Numbered from the stretch's first letter, positions 27,352-36,299 are shown. The stretch is 64,000 nucleotides of DNA from Myxococcales bacterium 68-20 (GCA_001899635.1 MKVQ01000005.1:1-64000); one strand, 5' to 3'. Program-made: numbers and translations. Notes: generated from the sequence alone by a model not told the origin.

Positions 27352-30300
27352 TGCGCGCACCGATCCCGCTCGCGCTGCCCATCCTGATGGGGTCCGCGAG
27401 CGGGCTCGTGGCCCTCTCTCTCGTTTCGGTCGTCTCGGCCGATCTGCGACCGCCGAGCGTCGTCGTTGCTACGCCCGATGCCGGCGATGAAGCGACGGCG
27501 TCGCCCGCGCCCACGCCGACCTCGCAGCTCGAGGACGCTGCACGAGCGCCCGCCGTGGACGTGCGGCTCGCGCCTTCGGCCAAAGGCGTCCTCGGCGCCT
27601 GGCTCGTCGCGGGCCCGTTCAAGGCGCCGCGCGCGGCGCTCGACGCCGCGCCTCCGGGGGTCGACGAGAAGGCGCTCGCGCCGGCGCTGAATGCGGTCCT
27701 CGGCAACGACCGCGACCTAGGCAACGGCAAGCGACGTCCGCCGGCGCGGTGGGCTCTCGTCTCGAGCGGTCCGCCGCGAACGGGCACCGGACAAGACCCG
27801 GGCTTGGAGGGCAGCCGCACGATCGATCTGAAGGCGAGCCTGGAGGACGCAGGCGGCTCGGAGCTCCTCGCCTACGCTGCGGGGCGCCTCCATATCGAGA
27901 AGGCCGGCAGGTACTACCTCCTGCTCGGTGTCGACGACGGCGTCCGCGTCTTCGTCGACGGCGCGGTCGTCTTCTCACGCGATGACGCTCGGCCCGTTCG
28001 CGACGACGACGACGTCATCGCGCTCGATCTCGCGGCGGGCGACCACGACATCGTGCTCAAGCTGCATCAACGCGACGGCGCGTGGGCCTTCCGGACAAAG
28101 CTCGTCGACGGCTCGCTCGCCCCGCCCGCCGGCGCCTACCTCGCGCTCCCGGGGACGAACGCCGACGACGCACGCGCGCTCGCCGCGAGGATGTCCTGGC
28201 TCGTCGTCGATCGTGCGTTCGACGCGCGTGCGACACCGCCTCGCTACCGGCCGGTCCTCACCGTGCGTTACCCGGAGGGCGCACCTCGGGGCGTGCCCCT
28301 CCCCGTCACGGCGAAGCTCAGCGGCGTCCCGGAGGCGTCCGCGTTCGACGTCCGCGCGGGCGGCGTCGCGGTGAACGCGAGCGGGGTCTCGGATCTCGTC
28401 GTCTCCCTGCCCGCGATCGATCCGTGGACCGGCACGGCCACGCTCGAGACCACCGTCGCCGGCCGCAGCGTGAAGTCGACGCTGCCGGCCCGCCCCCAAT
28501 CGGAGCGGGCGCTGCTCCGCGCCGAGCGCGCGCGAAGCCGCGTGAAGGGCGACGAGCCCTGGCTCCTGCCCGGCTCGCTCGACTCGTTCCAGCACATCGC
28601 GCATCGACTCTCGCGCTTCCTCGCGCGCGGCGACGGTGACGGCGAGGCGCAAGCCGACGAAGCGCGCGAGCTCGATCGCCTCTCCGCGAACCTCGAGCGA
28701 GGCGTCGACCCCTACGAAGGTCGCTCCGGGATGATGCGTCGCGCGGTGGTGACGCCGTTCGACGGTGCGCCGAGCGAGCTCGGGCTCTACGTCCCGCCGT
28801 CGTACAAGCGCGGCGATTCACGCAAGTACCCGCTCGTCGTCGGGCTCCACGGGATGAACAGCTACCCGATGTCGATGATGCGGGCGCTCTTCGGTCTCGA
28901 CGACGACAAGAAGGCCCCGCTCTGGAAGGACCGCCATCTACTTCCGCCGCAGGACGTTCCATCCGTCGATGCGTTCGTGATCACGCCGTACGCGCACGGC
29001 AACACGATGTACCGGGAGATCGGTGAGGACGACGTCCTCCACATGATCAAGTGGGCATCGACCGTCTTCCCGATCGACGACACGCGGATCACGATCACGG
29101 GGCCGTCGATGGGAGGGATCGGCTCGGCGTCGATCCCATTCCACTATCCGCACGTCTTCGCCGCGTCCGCGCCGCTCTGCGGCTATCACAGCTACCTGAT
29201 CCGCCCGGACATGGCCGCGCGTCCGAAGCGTCCGTGGGAGCGCCTCCTCCTCGAGGAGCGCTCGAACGTGTTCTGGGCCGAGAACGGCGAGCACCTCCCG
29301 CTCTGGATCGTGCACGGGACCCGCGACCACCCCGAGGCGAACAGCGGCGTGCTCATCGAGCGCTACGAGAAGCTGAAGTACTCGATCAAGCACGATCACC
29401 CCGAGGCCGGCCACAACGTCTGGGGGATCACGTACGGCGAGCTCAAGGGAATGAAGTGGCTGCTCTCCCAGCGCCTCGACCCGAACCCCGCGCGGGTGCG
29501 CTTCCGGACGATGCGCACGCGCTACGCGACGAGCGCATGGGTCACGGTCGACGCGCTCGCGACGCCAACCTCGTGGGGCGACGTCGACGCGCGCATCAAG
29601 AGCAGGACGTCGATCGCGCTGACGACCAGCGGCGTCTCGGCCCTCACCCTCGCGCGGAACGAGAAGCTCGTCGATCCTCGGGCGAAGATCGCCGTGACGG
29701 TCGACGGAACGGCGCTCGCATTCGAAGCGAGCGAACCGCTCTCGTTCCACAAACGCCCCGGCGGCGGCGCGTGGGAGCCGGGCGCCGCGAAGCACGAACG
29801 ACTCGTCAAGCAAGGCCGAGTGACCGGCCCGATCCGCGACGTGTTCCACGAGCCGCTCCTCTTCGTCTACGGCGCTGGCGACGACGCACGCGCCAACGAA
29901 CGCGTCGCGCGCGGCTTCGCCGAACGGCCGGGTGTCGTGGCGTCTTATCCGGTGATCAGCGACTCCGAGTTCCTCGCGAGGGGCGAGCCGCTCGCGAACG
30001 ATCGCGCGCTCTTCCTCGTTGGTCGGACGAACAAGGTGCTCGCGGCGCTCGACTCCGCCGCGACGAACGCCGGGACGCCGTTTCCGCTCCACGTCGAGTC
30101 CGGCGCGGTCACCCTCGGGAAAGAGCGCTTCGTCGGTCGTGAGCTCGGCGGTGCGTTCATCCATCCGAACCCCGTACGACCGGACCGCTACGTCGTCGTC
30201 GTCGCGGGTGCGGACATGCCCGGCACCCTCCGCGCGCTCTCCCTTCCCGATCTCCTCCCCGACTTCGTCGTCTGGGACGAAGGCGTCGCGCCGGCGCGCG

Positions 30301-30449
30301 GGCAGATCGTGCTCGGCGCCGGCTCGCTCCGCGCCGGCGGCGTCTTCGAGAACGATTGGTCGCTGCCAGCAGTGCTCGCCGATCCGCTGGCGAAGACGGC
30401 GCGGCCCTCGCCTCGGAGCGAGACCGACGCCACGCCATCACTTCCGTAG
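27351..30449 (+). CDS. Large secreted PA14-like / alpha-beta hydrolase protein
   Basis: 1032 residues from ATG 27351, overlapping the cupredoxin stop by one base. An N-terminal signal or anchor (IPLALPILMGSASGLVALSL) is followed by a Pro/Thr/Ala linker. A PA14-like beta domain lies around 175-260 (GRYYLLLGVDDGVRVFVDG, DLAAGDHDIVLKLHQRDG). The hydrolase domain (about 480-700) reads KYPLVVGLHGMNSYP, ITGPSMGGIGSAS with nucleophile Ser585, WIVHGTRDHPEANSG with Asp660 and AGHNVWG with His688, a full triad, as in carboxylesterases and S9-like peptidases. The last about 300 residues are beta-rich and of unknown fold. The substrate is unknown. Coupling to a cupredoxin is odd. Confidence 0.82.
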   Translation: MRAPIPLALPILMGSASGLVALSLVSVVSADLRPPSVVVATPDAGDEATASPAPTPTSQLEDAARAPAVDVRLAPSAKGVLGAWLVAGPFKAPRAALDAAPPGVDEKALAPALNAVLGNDRDLGNGKRRPPARWALVSSGPPRTGTGQDPGLEGSRTIDLKASLEDAGGSELLAYAAGRLHIEKAGRYYLLLGVDDGVRVFVDGAVVFSRDDARPVRDDDDVIALDLAAGDHDIVLKLHQRDGAWAFRTKLVDGSLAPPAGAYLALPGTNADDARALAARMSWLVVDRAFDARATPPRYRPVLTVRYPEGAPRGVPLPVTAKLSGVPEASAFDVRAGGVAVNASGVSDLVVSLPAIDPWTGTATLETTVAGRSVKSTLPARPQSERALLRAERARSRVKGDEPWLLPGSLDSFQHIAHRLSRFLARGDGDGEAQADEARELDRLSANLERGVDPYEGRSGMMRRAVVTPFDGAPSELGLYVPPSYKRGDSRKYPLVVGLHGMNSYPMSMMRALFGLDDDKKAPLWKDRHLLPPQDVPSVDAFVITPYAHGNTMYREIGEDDVLHMIKWASTVFPIDDTRITITGPSMGGIGSASIPFHYPHVFAASAPLCGYHSYLIRPDMAARPKRPWERLLLEERSNVFWAENGEHLPLWIVHGTRDHPEANSGVLIERYEKLKYSIKHDHPEAGHNVWGITYGELKGMKWLLSQRLDPNPARVRFRTMRTRYATSAWVTVDALATPTSWGDVDARIKSRTSIALTTSGVSALTLARNEKLVDPRAKIAVTVDGTALAFEASEPLSFHKRPGGGAWEPGAAKHERLVKQGRVTGPIRDVFHEPLLFVYGAGDDARANERVARGFAERPGVVASYPVISDSEFLARGEPLANDRALFLVGRTNKVLAALDSAATNAGTPFPLHVESGAVTLGKERFVGRELGGAFIHPNPVRPDRYVVVVAGADMPGTLRALSLPDLLPDFVVWDEGVAPARGQIVLGAGSLRAGGVFENDWSLPAVLADPLAKTARPSPRSETDATPSLP

Positions 30450-30566
30450 CGTGCGGGGGCCAACGATTCACTGCTGGACCACGCAGCGTCGAGCTCTGAA
30501 ACAGCCCGCATACGCGATGGTCGTTGACCGTGACGCGACGGAAAGACGGGATTACATTCCACGCGC

Positions 30567-31433
30567 ATGCCGGTCCTGAGCTCGAAGGCGATGGCGCCCG
30601 GTCGTGAGCGGAGCGCACGGCGTCTGCCTGCGTGGAGCGCACGAAGCGTCCTGCGGTATTTCGCCACGCTCGTCGTCTTCGCGACGCTCTTCGTTTCGAC
30701 GCTCGCGCATGCCGCGCCGTGGACGCCCCCGCCGCTCCGCGGGCATGTCGTCGACGAGGCTGGGGCGCTCACCGACGCGCAAGCGCTTCAGCTCGATCGA
30801 AAGCTCGACCGTGCTCGCCGCGAGACGGGCTTTGCGATTGTGGTCTACGTCCTGCCGCGCCTCCCCGAAGGACGCACGATCGAGGACGTCGGCTACGAAG
30901 CTGGAAACGCGTGGGGCGTCGGCTCGAAGAGCGGCGACGACGGCGTGATTCTGCTCGCTTCGCTCGGCGAGCGGAAGCTTCGCATCGAGACGGGGAAAGG
31001 CGTTGGCGGTGCGCTGACCGATCTCCAGTCGAGCCGCATCAACCGCGAGGTGATCGGCCCGCTGATGAAGCAGGGTCGGACCTACGAGGCGATGAACCGC
31101 GGCGTCGACGCGATCCTCCAGGAGCTCGTCGCAAACACCGAGGGCGGTGCGAGCGAGGCAGGAAGAGATCCGCGCTCCTCCCGCACGGGCCAGGGCGCCC
31201 AGCCGGCGACCACCGCGGACCTCCTACAGCTCGGCGTGGCCGGGCTCGTGCTCCTCGGCGTGATCGTCCTCGCGATCGTCTCGCCGACGTTCCGCAGCCT
31301 CCTCTTCTACCTGCTCCTCTTCGGGCGCGGCGGCGGCGGCGGCGGCGGTGGTGGTGGTGGTGGCGGTGGCGGATCGGGCTACGGCGGTGGCGGCGGAAGT
31401 TTCGGCGGCGGCGGCTCGAGCGACGACTACTGA
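30567..31433 (+). CDS. TPM-domain membrane protein (YgcG-like)
   Basis: 288 residues (ATG 30567; ATG 30591 is a possible shorter start). A signal peptide ends at about 50 (FVSTLAHAAPW). The TPM domain spans about 55-195: GHVVDEAGALTDAQALQLD, TGFAIVVYVLPRLPEGRTIEDV, GDDGVILLASLGERKLRIETG. A Ser/Gln linker leads to one membrane segment (LLQLGVAGLVLLGVIVLAIV) and a poly-Gly tail with SGYGGGGGSFGGGGSSDDY, the usual end of YgcG-like proteins. Role in the family is thought to be in the cell envelope, with no settled activity. It is not obviously tied to the neighbouring hydrolase or to rluB. Confidence 0.88.
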   Translation: MPVLSSKAMAPGRERSARRLPAWSARSVLRYFATLVVFATLFVSTLAHAAPWTPPPLRGHVVDEAGALTDAQALQLDRKLDRARRETGFAIVVYVLPRLPEGRTIEDVGYEAGNAWGVGSKSGDDGVILLASLGERKLRIETGKGVGGALTDLQSSRINREVIGPLMKQGRTYEAMNRGVDAILQELVANTEGGASEAGRDPRSSRTGQGAQPATTADLLQLGVAGLVLLGVIVLAIVSPTFRSLLFYLLLFGRGGGGGGGGGGGGGGGSGYGGGGGSFGGGGSSDDY

Positions 31434-31550
31434 TCGATCGCCGCCACGACCACGAAAGGTCGAGCGGCGATCGCGGATCGATCAATCGCGAGCTGTCGTA
31501 GGCGCGGTGTGCAGTCGACGACGACGGCTCGAGCGGCGATCTCGGATCGA
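31431..31550. repeat. Inverted and direct repeats between convergent genes
   Basis: TGATCGATC (31431-31439, including the TPM stop codon) is the reverse complement of GATCGATCA (31476-31484). In addition a 22-bp sequence at 31460-31481 recurs at 31529-31550 with one mismatch (core TCGAGCGGCGATC). The area lies between the ends of the TPM and rluB genes and may hold the terminators of both. Confidence 0.55.
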
Positions 31551-31575
31551 GCGCCGAGCCGTCCGCTCGTCGTCC

Positions 31576-32946
31576 TCAGCGGCCCTGACGGCCCTTCGCG
31601 CGCGGCGCGGGCTCGCGCTCGCGTGAGCCCTTGCCTCCGGCGGTCGGGCGCCCACGGCCGCCGCCGGCATCGCCACGCGCGCGTGCTGCATCGCCGCGTG
31701 CCGGACCGCGCGTCGAGCCGCGCCCGGCTCCCCCGCCCCGATCCTCACCGCCACGCGTGCGTGCTGCATCGCCGCGTGCCGGACCGCGCGTCGAGCCGCG
31801 CCCGGCTCCCCCGCCCCAACCCTCGCCGCCACTCGTGCGCGATGCATCGCCACGTGCGGGACCACGCGTCGAGCCGCGCGCGGCGCCGCCCCAGTCCTCG
31901 CCGCCGGCGTTTCCGCGGCGCCCAGGTGCTTTTCCACCCTGAGACGGCGCGTAGCCGTCGCGAGCGCCCCGCTCTTGGCCGCGCGATGGCGCTCCTGAGC
32001 GAGCACGATCGCGATCGAAACGGTCCTCCGCCGATCGCTTCGATCGCTCGGCGCCCGGTCCGCCGCCGGCACCGCGCGTGGACGAGCCCCAGTTCTCTTC
32101 GGTCCGCGTCGCTTCGCTGCCGAACGCGCGCTGCGTACGACCGACGGTTCCGCGCAGCGCCGACGGGAGCGTGCGCTGAGTCGCCTTCGAGGGGCTCCGA
32201 GGAATGGCCACCGCCGACGGGATGGAGCGCGGCACGCCGTAGGTCTTCTTCAGCGCGACCAGCTCGTCGCGCGTGAGATGCCGCCACCGTCCGGGCGCGA
32301 GGCCCTCCGCGGAGATCTCCGCGAAGGAGAGGCGCGCGAGGCGCATGACCGGGAAGCCGGTCGCCTCTCCCATGCGCCGGATCTGCTGGTTGCGTCCTTC
32401 GCGGATCGTGAGCTCGAGCCACGTCTTGTCGCCTTCGTGGCGAATCAGCTTGGCGTCTGCGGGGAGCGTCATCCCGTCCTCGAGGCGGACGCCCTTGCGC
32501 CACACGTCGAGGTCGTCCGGGGACATCACGCCCTTCACCTTGAGGACGTACGTCTTCGGAACCGTCTTCCGCGGGTGCATGAGCCCGTCCGCGAGCTCGC
32601 CGTCGTTGGTCGCGATGAGGACGCCACTGGTCGCGAAGTCGAGGCGGCCCACCGGATACACGCGTGCCCCGAGGCTCTCGAGGAGCTCCTTCACCGTCGG
32701 GCGCCCCTCCGGATCGCTCATCGTCGAGACGACGCCGCGCGGCTTGTGGAGGACGACGTAGACCGGCTCTTCGGCAACGACGCGCTTTCCGTCGAGCTCG
32801 ACGCGGTCACGCCGTGGGTCGGCCTTCATGCCGAGCTCCGTGACGACGCGGCCGTTGACGCGAACGCGCCCGGACTTGATTAGCTGCTCGGCTGCGCGAC
32901 GCGACGCGACGCCGCCGTGCGCGAGGATCTTCTGGATGCGTTCCAT
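31576..32946 (-). CDS. rluB: 23S rRNA pseudouridine synthase RluB/RsuA family with repetitive tail
   Basis: 456 residues. An S4 RNA-binding domain (1-58, RIQKILAHGGVASRRAAEQLI) and a pseudouridine synthase domain (60-235) are clear: YVVLHKPRGVVSTMSD, PVGRLDFATSGVLIATNDG with catalytic Asp103, KTYVLKVKG, REGRNQQIRRM. It should isomerise a uridine in rRNA. E. coli RluB is shorter; here a tail of about 210 residues follows, rich in Gly, Arg, Ser and Ala, and containing about three copies of a 26-residue unit (core RGSTRGPARGDAARTRGG). Such RGG-like tails bind RNA in other proteins. The start is ATG 32946, 24 bp from the divergent PHP gene. Confidence 0.9.
   Translation of the reverse strand: MERIQKILAHGGVASRRAAEQLIKSGRVRVNGRVVTELGMKADPRRDRVELDGKRVVAEEPVYVVLHKPRGVVSTMSDPEGRPTVKELLESLGARVYPVGRLDFATSGVLIATNDGELADGLMHPRKTVPKTYVLKVKGVMSPDDLDVWRKGVRLEDGMTLPADAKLIRHEGDKTWLELTIREGRNQQIRRMGEATGFPVMRLARLSFAEISAEGLAPGRWRHLTRDELVALKKTYGVPRSIPSAVAIPRSPSKATQRTLPSALRGTVGRTQRAFGSEATRTEENWGSSTRGAGGGPGAERSKRSAEDRFDRDRARSGAPSRGQERGARDGYAPSQGGKAPGRRGNAGGEDWGGAARGSTRGPARGDASRTSGGEGWGGGAGRGSTRGPARGDAARTRGGEDRGGGAGRGSTRGPARGDAARARGDAGGGRGRPTAGGKGSREREPAPRAKGRQGR
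31660..31870 (-). repeat. 78-bp tandem repeat in the rluB tail
   Basis: Three copies with a period of 78 bp (26 codons) are visible: the sequence TGCATCGCC recurs at 31687, 31765 and 31843. The first two copies are near-identical, the third diverged. Copy number could vary without frame change. Confidence 0.75.
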
Positions 32947-32970
32947 GTTCCGGACTTCTACGATGCTGGG

Positions 32971-34620
32971 GTGAGACCGCTCTCGCGCCCTCGTAGCACG
33001 CTTCTGGCCGCGGCTGTCGCCTGCGCCGCGCTCTCGAGCGCGAATGGCTCAGCTGCAGCCCCCATCGTCTACGAGGCCGAGGTACCCGCGGGCGGGCCGG
33101 ACCACTTCTTCGTCGACTTCGACGTCCCGCCGGGCACCGCCGAGGTCGAGGTCCGCCATGACGACCTCTCCGAGGCGAACATCCTGGACTTCGGCCTCGA
33201 CGACCCCAACGGCTACCGCGGCTGGGGCGGCGGGACGACCGAGCCCATCGTCGTCAACGAGGCCGCGGCCTCCCGCGCCTACGTCCCCGGGCCGATCCCT
33301 GCCGGCCGGTGGCGCGTGATCGTCGGCAAGGCCAAGGTGGTCGAGTCGCCTGCGCGCTACCGGATCGAGGTCGAGCTTCGCACGACGCCGACGCTCGCGC
33401 CCATCGACCGGCGAGCGTACATCCCGCCTCCGCCGCGGAAAACGGAGACGCGCTACTACGCCGGAGATCTCCACGTGCACTCGCGCGAGTCTACCGACGC
33501 GTCCGCAACGCTCGAGGAGAACATCGCGCTCGCCAAGCAGCGCGGCCTCGAGTGGCTCGAGATCAGCGATCACAACACGATCACGCAGCTCGATTTCTTC
33601 GACGCGATCCACGAGAAGGAGCCCGGCTTCCTCCTCATCCCCGGCATCGAATACACGACCTATGCCGGCCACGCGAACGCCATCGGGGCGACGAAGTTCG
33701 TCGACCACAAGATCGGGCAGCCCGGCGTCACGATCGAGGGCGCCGCCGACGCGGTACGCGCGCAAGGCGCGATCCTGAGCATCAACCACCCTGTCCTCGA
33801 CATCGGCGACCTCTGCATCGGCTGCGCATGGAAGCACGATCTCGATCCCTCGAAGATCGGAGGCGTCGAGATCGGCACGCTCGGCATCACGGCCGGCGCG
33901 CAGCTCTTCAGCGAGCGGGCGATCGCGTTCTGGGACGCGCTCCTCGACCGAGGCGCCAAGATCCCCGCCCTCGGCGGCAGCGACGATCACCGTGCCGGAA
34001 CGGCGACGGGCCTGTTCCCCGCCAAGATCGGCAGCCCCACCACCCTGGTTCGGGCGTCCGAGCTCAGCACGCAGGGCATCCTCGACGGGATCAAGAAGGG
34101 CGCGACCGTCGTGAAGCTCGACGGCCCCGACGACGCGATGGTGGAGCTCGAGGCCACCACGCGCCCCACGCAACCCACGCGACCAGACGGACGAGACAGC
34201 GACGATGCGCTCGCCTTCCCAGGCGACTCGCTCGGCGTCCGGACGATCTACCTGCGCGCGAAAGTCACGAACGGCGTCGGTCAGACGGTACGCTTCGTCA
34301 AGAACGGCAAACCCGAAGACGCGGTCGCGGTCACGTCCGATCCGTTCTTCCACGTCGTCCTCGCGCCCGCCCCCGAGCAGGGCGAGGATCGCTGGCGCGC
34401 CGAGGCGCTCGTCGACGACCGGCCGCGCACGGTGACGAGCCACGTCTGGCTACGCCGCGATCCCGCAGGCCCGGAGGCGGAAGCGCCGGCGAGCAGCGAC
34501 GACGGCTGCGGTGTCGCCCCCGACGGTCAGACCCGCACTTCATGGCTCGGCGTCACGCTCGCCGCGATCGCCATCGCGCTCCTCCGCAGCCGGGCCGACA
34601 AGAAGCTACGACGGCGGTGA
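32971..34620 (+). CDS. Secreted PHP-domain phosphoesterase with MYXO-CTERM-like tail
   Basis: 549 residues from GTG 32971, which starts a clear signal peptide (VRPLSRPRSTLLAAAVACAA... ending SAAA); a frame open from 32917 would overlap the rluB start. A beta-rich N-terminal domain (30-150) precedes a PHP metallohydrolase domain with GDLHVHSRESTDAS (His168, His170), ISDHNTI, PGIEYTT, SINHPVLD and LGGSDDHRAGT, a full metal-ligand set. It resembles CehA/McbA-like secreted phosphoesterases. The end reads SSDDGCGVAPDG, a hydrophobic segment WLGVTLAAIAIALL and RSRADKKLRRR, which fits the MYXO-CTERM sorting pattern (Gly-Cys then membrane segment then Arg cluster). Confidence 0.88.
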   Translation: MRPLSRPRSTLLAAAVACAALSSANGSAAAPIVYEAEVPAGGPDHFFVDFDVPPGTAEVEVRHDDLSEANILDFGLDDPNGYRGWGGGTTEPIVVNEAAASRAYVPGPIPAGRWRVIVGKAKVVESPARYRIEVELRTTPTLAPIDRRAYIPPPPRKTETRYYAGDLHVHSRESTDASATLEENIALAKQRGLEWLEISDHNTITQLDFFDAIHEKEPGFLLIPGIEYTTYAGHANAIGATKFVDHKIGQPGVTIEGAADAVRAQGAILSINHPVLDIGDLCIGCAWKHDLDPSKIGGVEIGTLGITAGAQLFSERAIAFWDALLDRGAKIPALGGSDDHRAGTATGLFPAKIGSPTTLVRASELSTQGILDGIKKGATVVKLDGPDDAMVELEATTRPTQPTRPDGRDSDDALAFPGDSLGVRTIYLRAKVTNGVGQTVRFVKNGKPEDAVAVTSDPFFHVVLAPAPEQGEDRWRAEALVDDRPRTVTSHVWLRRDPAGPEAEAPASSDDGCGVAPDGQTRTSWLGVTLAAIAIALLRSRADKKLRRR

Positions 34621-34621
34621 G

Positions 34622-34638
34622 GCCGGCAGAACGCCGGC
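34622..34638. terminator. Hairpin between convergent genes
   Basis: GCCGGC (34622-34627) - AGAAC - GCCGGC (34633-34638), two bases after the PHP stop codon. It may end transcription from the plus and minus sides. No T-run. Confidence 0.4.
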
Positions 34639-34677
34639 GCCTGCGCGTGTCGAAATCGCGGGCTGGCTGCGCGCAGC

Positions 34678-35460
34678 CTAGTGCTTCGACGGGCCCGCGT
34701 CGGAGCTCGCGTTCGAGGCGGACGCGGATGCGCCGGCGTCCGCTTCGGCCGCCGGCTCGCGCGCCTTGCGGTCGGCGGCCTCGGCCTCGTACTTCAGCTG
34801 CTCGTCACGGTCCCAGCGATCGACGTGGCCGTCGCCGTTCTCGTCCATGCCGACGCGCTCGAGGCGTCCCTTCGAGTAGATCTCCCAGACGTCGGGCTTG
34901 CCGTCGCCGTTCCGATCGCGGCGGATGCGCTGGAGCTGGCCGTTCACGTAGAACTTCCAGATGTCGGGCTTGCCGTCCTTGTTCGTGTCGACGTCTTCTT
35001 GGGCGATACGGCCGTCGACGAACTTGAGCCAGACGTCGATCTTCCCGTCGTAGTCGCGGTCGGCCTCTTCGTGGAGGGCCTCGCCCTTCTCGTTGAAGGT
35101 GCGGACGACGTCCTTGATTCCGTCGAGGTTCGTGTCGACCTCGCGGCACACGAGCGTCTTGTGGCGGACCTCGCCCTCGCCGAACGTCTTGTAGACGCGT
35201 CGGATGTTCGGCTTGAGCGCGCCGGGTCCGACGGTCTCCGCGACCTCGAGCTCCGGCTTGTTGCGCCAGTCGCACATCGAGCGATCGTCGGCCGGCCACC
35301 GCGACGGATCCTTCGAGCCGCCCGGCGCGGTCGCCGTCTTCACGGCCCCCTCGTTCGAACCGCCTCCACAGGCAACGCCGAGGCTCACGCAGGCGCCCGC
35401 GATCAGGACGAGGGCGCCGCGCGCCTGCACCGAGAAGAACGTCGGAGACAGTCGGCTCAT
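34678..35460 (-). CDS. Lipoprotein with Ca-binding-like D-rich repeats
   Basis: 260 residues. A lipobox SLGVAC gives lipid Cys31. Residues about 100-225 hold five or six imperfect units of about 22 residues in which a D-x-(N/D)-x-D-G-x-x-D loop is followed by a beta strand: DTNLDGIKDVVRTF, DRDYDGKIDVWLKF, DTNKDGKPDIWKFY, DRNGDGKPDVWEIY, DENGDGHVDRWD. The loops resemble EF-hand or thrombospondin type 3 calcium sites. The tail is Ala/Ser/Asp-rich. Its ATG overlaps the stop of the related lipoprotein gene upstream (ATGA), suggesting a duplicate pair acting as subunits. The role is unknown. Confidence 0.85.
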   Translation of the reverse strand: MSRLSPTFFSVQARGALVLIAGACVSLGVACGGGSNEGAVKTATAPGGSKDPSRWPADDRSMCDWRNKPELEVAETVGPGALKPNIRRVYKTFGEGEVRHKTLVCREVDTNLDGIKDVVRTFNEKGEALHEEADRDYDGKIDVWLKFVDGRIAQEDVDTNKDGKPDIWKFYVNGQLQRIRRDRNGDGKPDVWEIYSKGRLERVGMDENGDGHVDRWDRDEQLKYEAEAADRKAREPAAEADAGASASASNASSDAGPSKH

Positions 35461-36299
35461 CGCTTCGCACCTCCGCGCTTCGGCCCCGTCGCGGCGCCCG
35501 CGTCTCCCGTGCTCGGCGACAACTCGTCCGCGCTCGGAGTCGGAGCCGGGCTCGGGCTCGGCGTCGGCTCGGGCGGTGCGGCGGGCGCACCGGCGTCGGC
35601 GTCCGCCCCTGCTCCTGCTCCTGCTCCTGCTCCCGCACCTGGCGTGGCAACGGCGTTACCTGCGGAGTTCAAGGTGATGACGGCCTCCGGATCCGGCTGG
35701 CCGTCGCCGTTCTTGTCCATCGCGATCGTCACGTGATCGCCGTCATAGGTCCACCACTGGTCGATCCGTCCGTCGCCCGTCGCGTCGCGCTCACGCTTGA
35801 TGCGCTTCCCGGTGGCGGGGTCGAAGGTGTCCCACGTGTCGATGCGACCCTGGTTCGTCGTGTCGATCTCGGCGCGAACGAGCTTACCGTTCTCGTAGAT
35901 CTCGATCGCGTTGACGATCCCGTTGTCGTCGTAGTCGGCCTCACGACGGCGAAGCTGCCCGGTCTTGTCGAAGTACTCGAAGAGGTCCGGCTTGCCGTCC
36001 CGGTTCAAATCGCTGATGCGGCAGACTTCGACGTTGCCGTCGTAGACACGACGGATGTCGGGCTTGCCGTCGTTGTTCACGTCGACGGTCTCGACCCTGT
36101 GGCCGGACTCGTTGCAGGCTTCGTGCTCGATCGTCTGCGAGCGAACGCCGTCGGGCAGCTTCGCGTTCGCGATCGCCGAGTCGCCGCCGCCACACCCGAC
36201 CACCGCCGCGACGAGCACCGACGCGACGCCGAGGCCGACGCCGACGCGCAGCGCTCCAGCGCGCGTCCGACCAGCGCGCTCCCCGCGTCCGGCTCCCAT
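35457..36299 (-). CDS. Lipoprotein with Ca-binding-like D-rich repeats, paralogue
   Basis: From ATG 36299 the product has 280 residues; the frame open to 36395 would add Arg/Glu-rich codons. The lipobox VAAVVGC is near residue 35. Repeats at about 70-200 have the same plan as the next gene: DVNNDGKPDIRRVY, DLNRDGKPDLFEYF, DYDDNGIVNAIEIY, DATGDGRIDQWWTY, MDKNGDGQPDPEAV, with a GK-rich strand after each. The C-terminus is a Gly-Ala and Pro/Ser repeat region. The two genes overlap by 4 bp and probably arose by duplication. An envelope location is inferred; ligand unknown. A 19-bp-period repeat lies 22 bp upstream. Confidence 0.84.
   Translation of the reverse strand: MGAGRGERAGRTRAGALRVGVGLGVASVLVAAVVGCGGGDSAIANAKLPDGVRSQTIEHEACNESGHRVETVDVNNDGKPDIRRVYDGNVEVCRISDLNRDGKPDLFEYFDKTGQLRRREADYDDNGIVNAIEIYENGKLVRAEIDTTNQGRIDTWDTFDPATGKRIKRERDATGDGRIDQWWTYDGDHVTIAMDKNGDGQPDPEAVITLNSAGNAVATPGAGAGAGAGAGADADAGAPAAPPEPTPSPSPAPTPSADELSPSTGDAGAATGPKRGGAKR

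Noticed and set aside
31660-31870. Possible CRISPR or intergenic repeat
   Set aside because: The 78-bp repeats are coding, part of the rluB tail.
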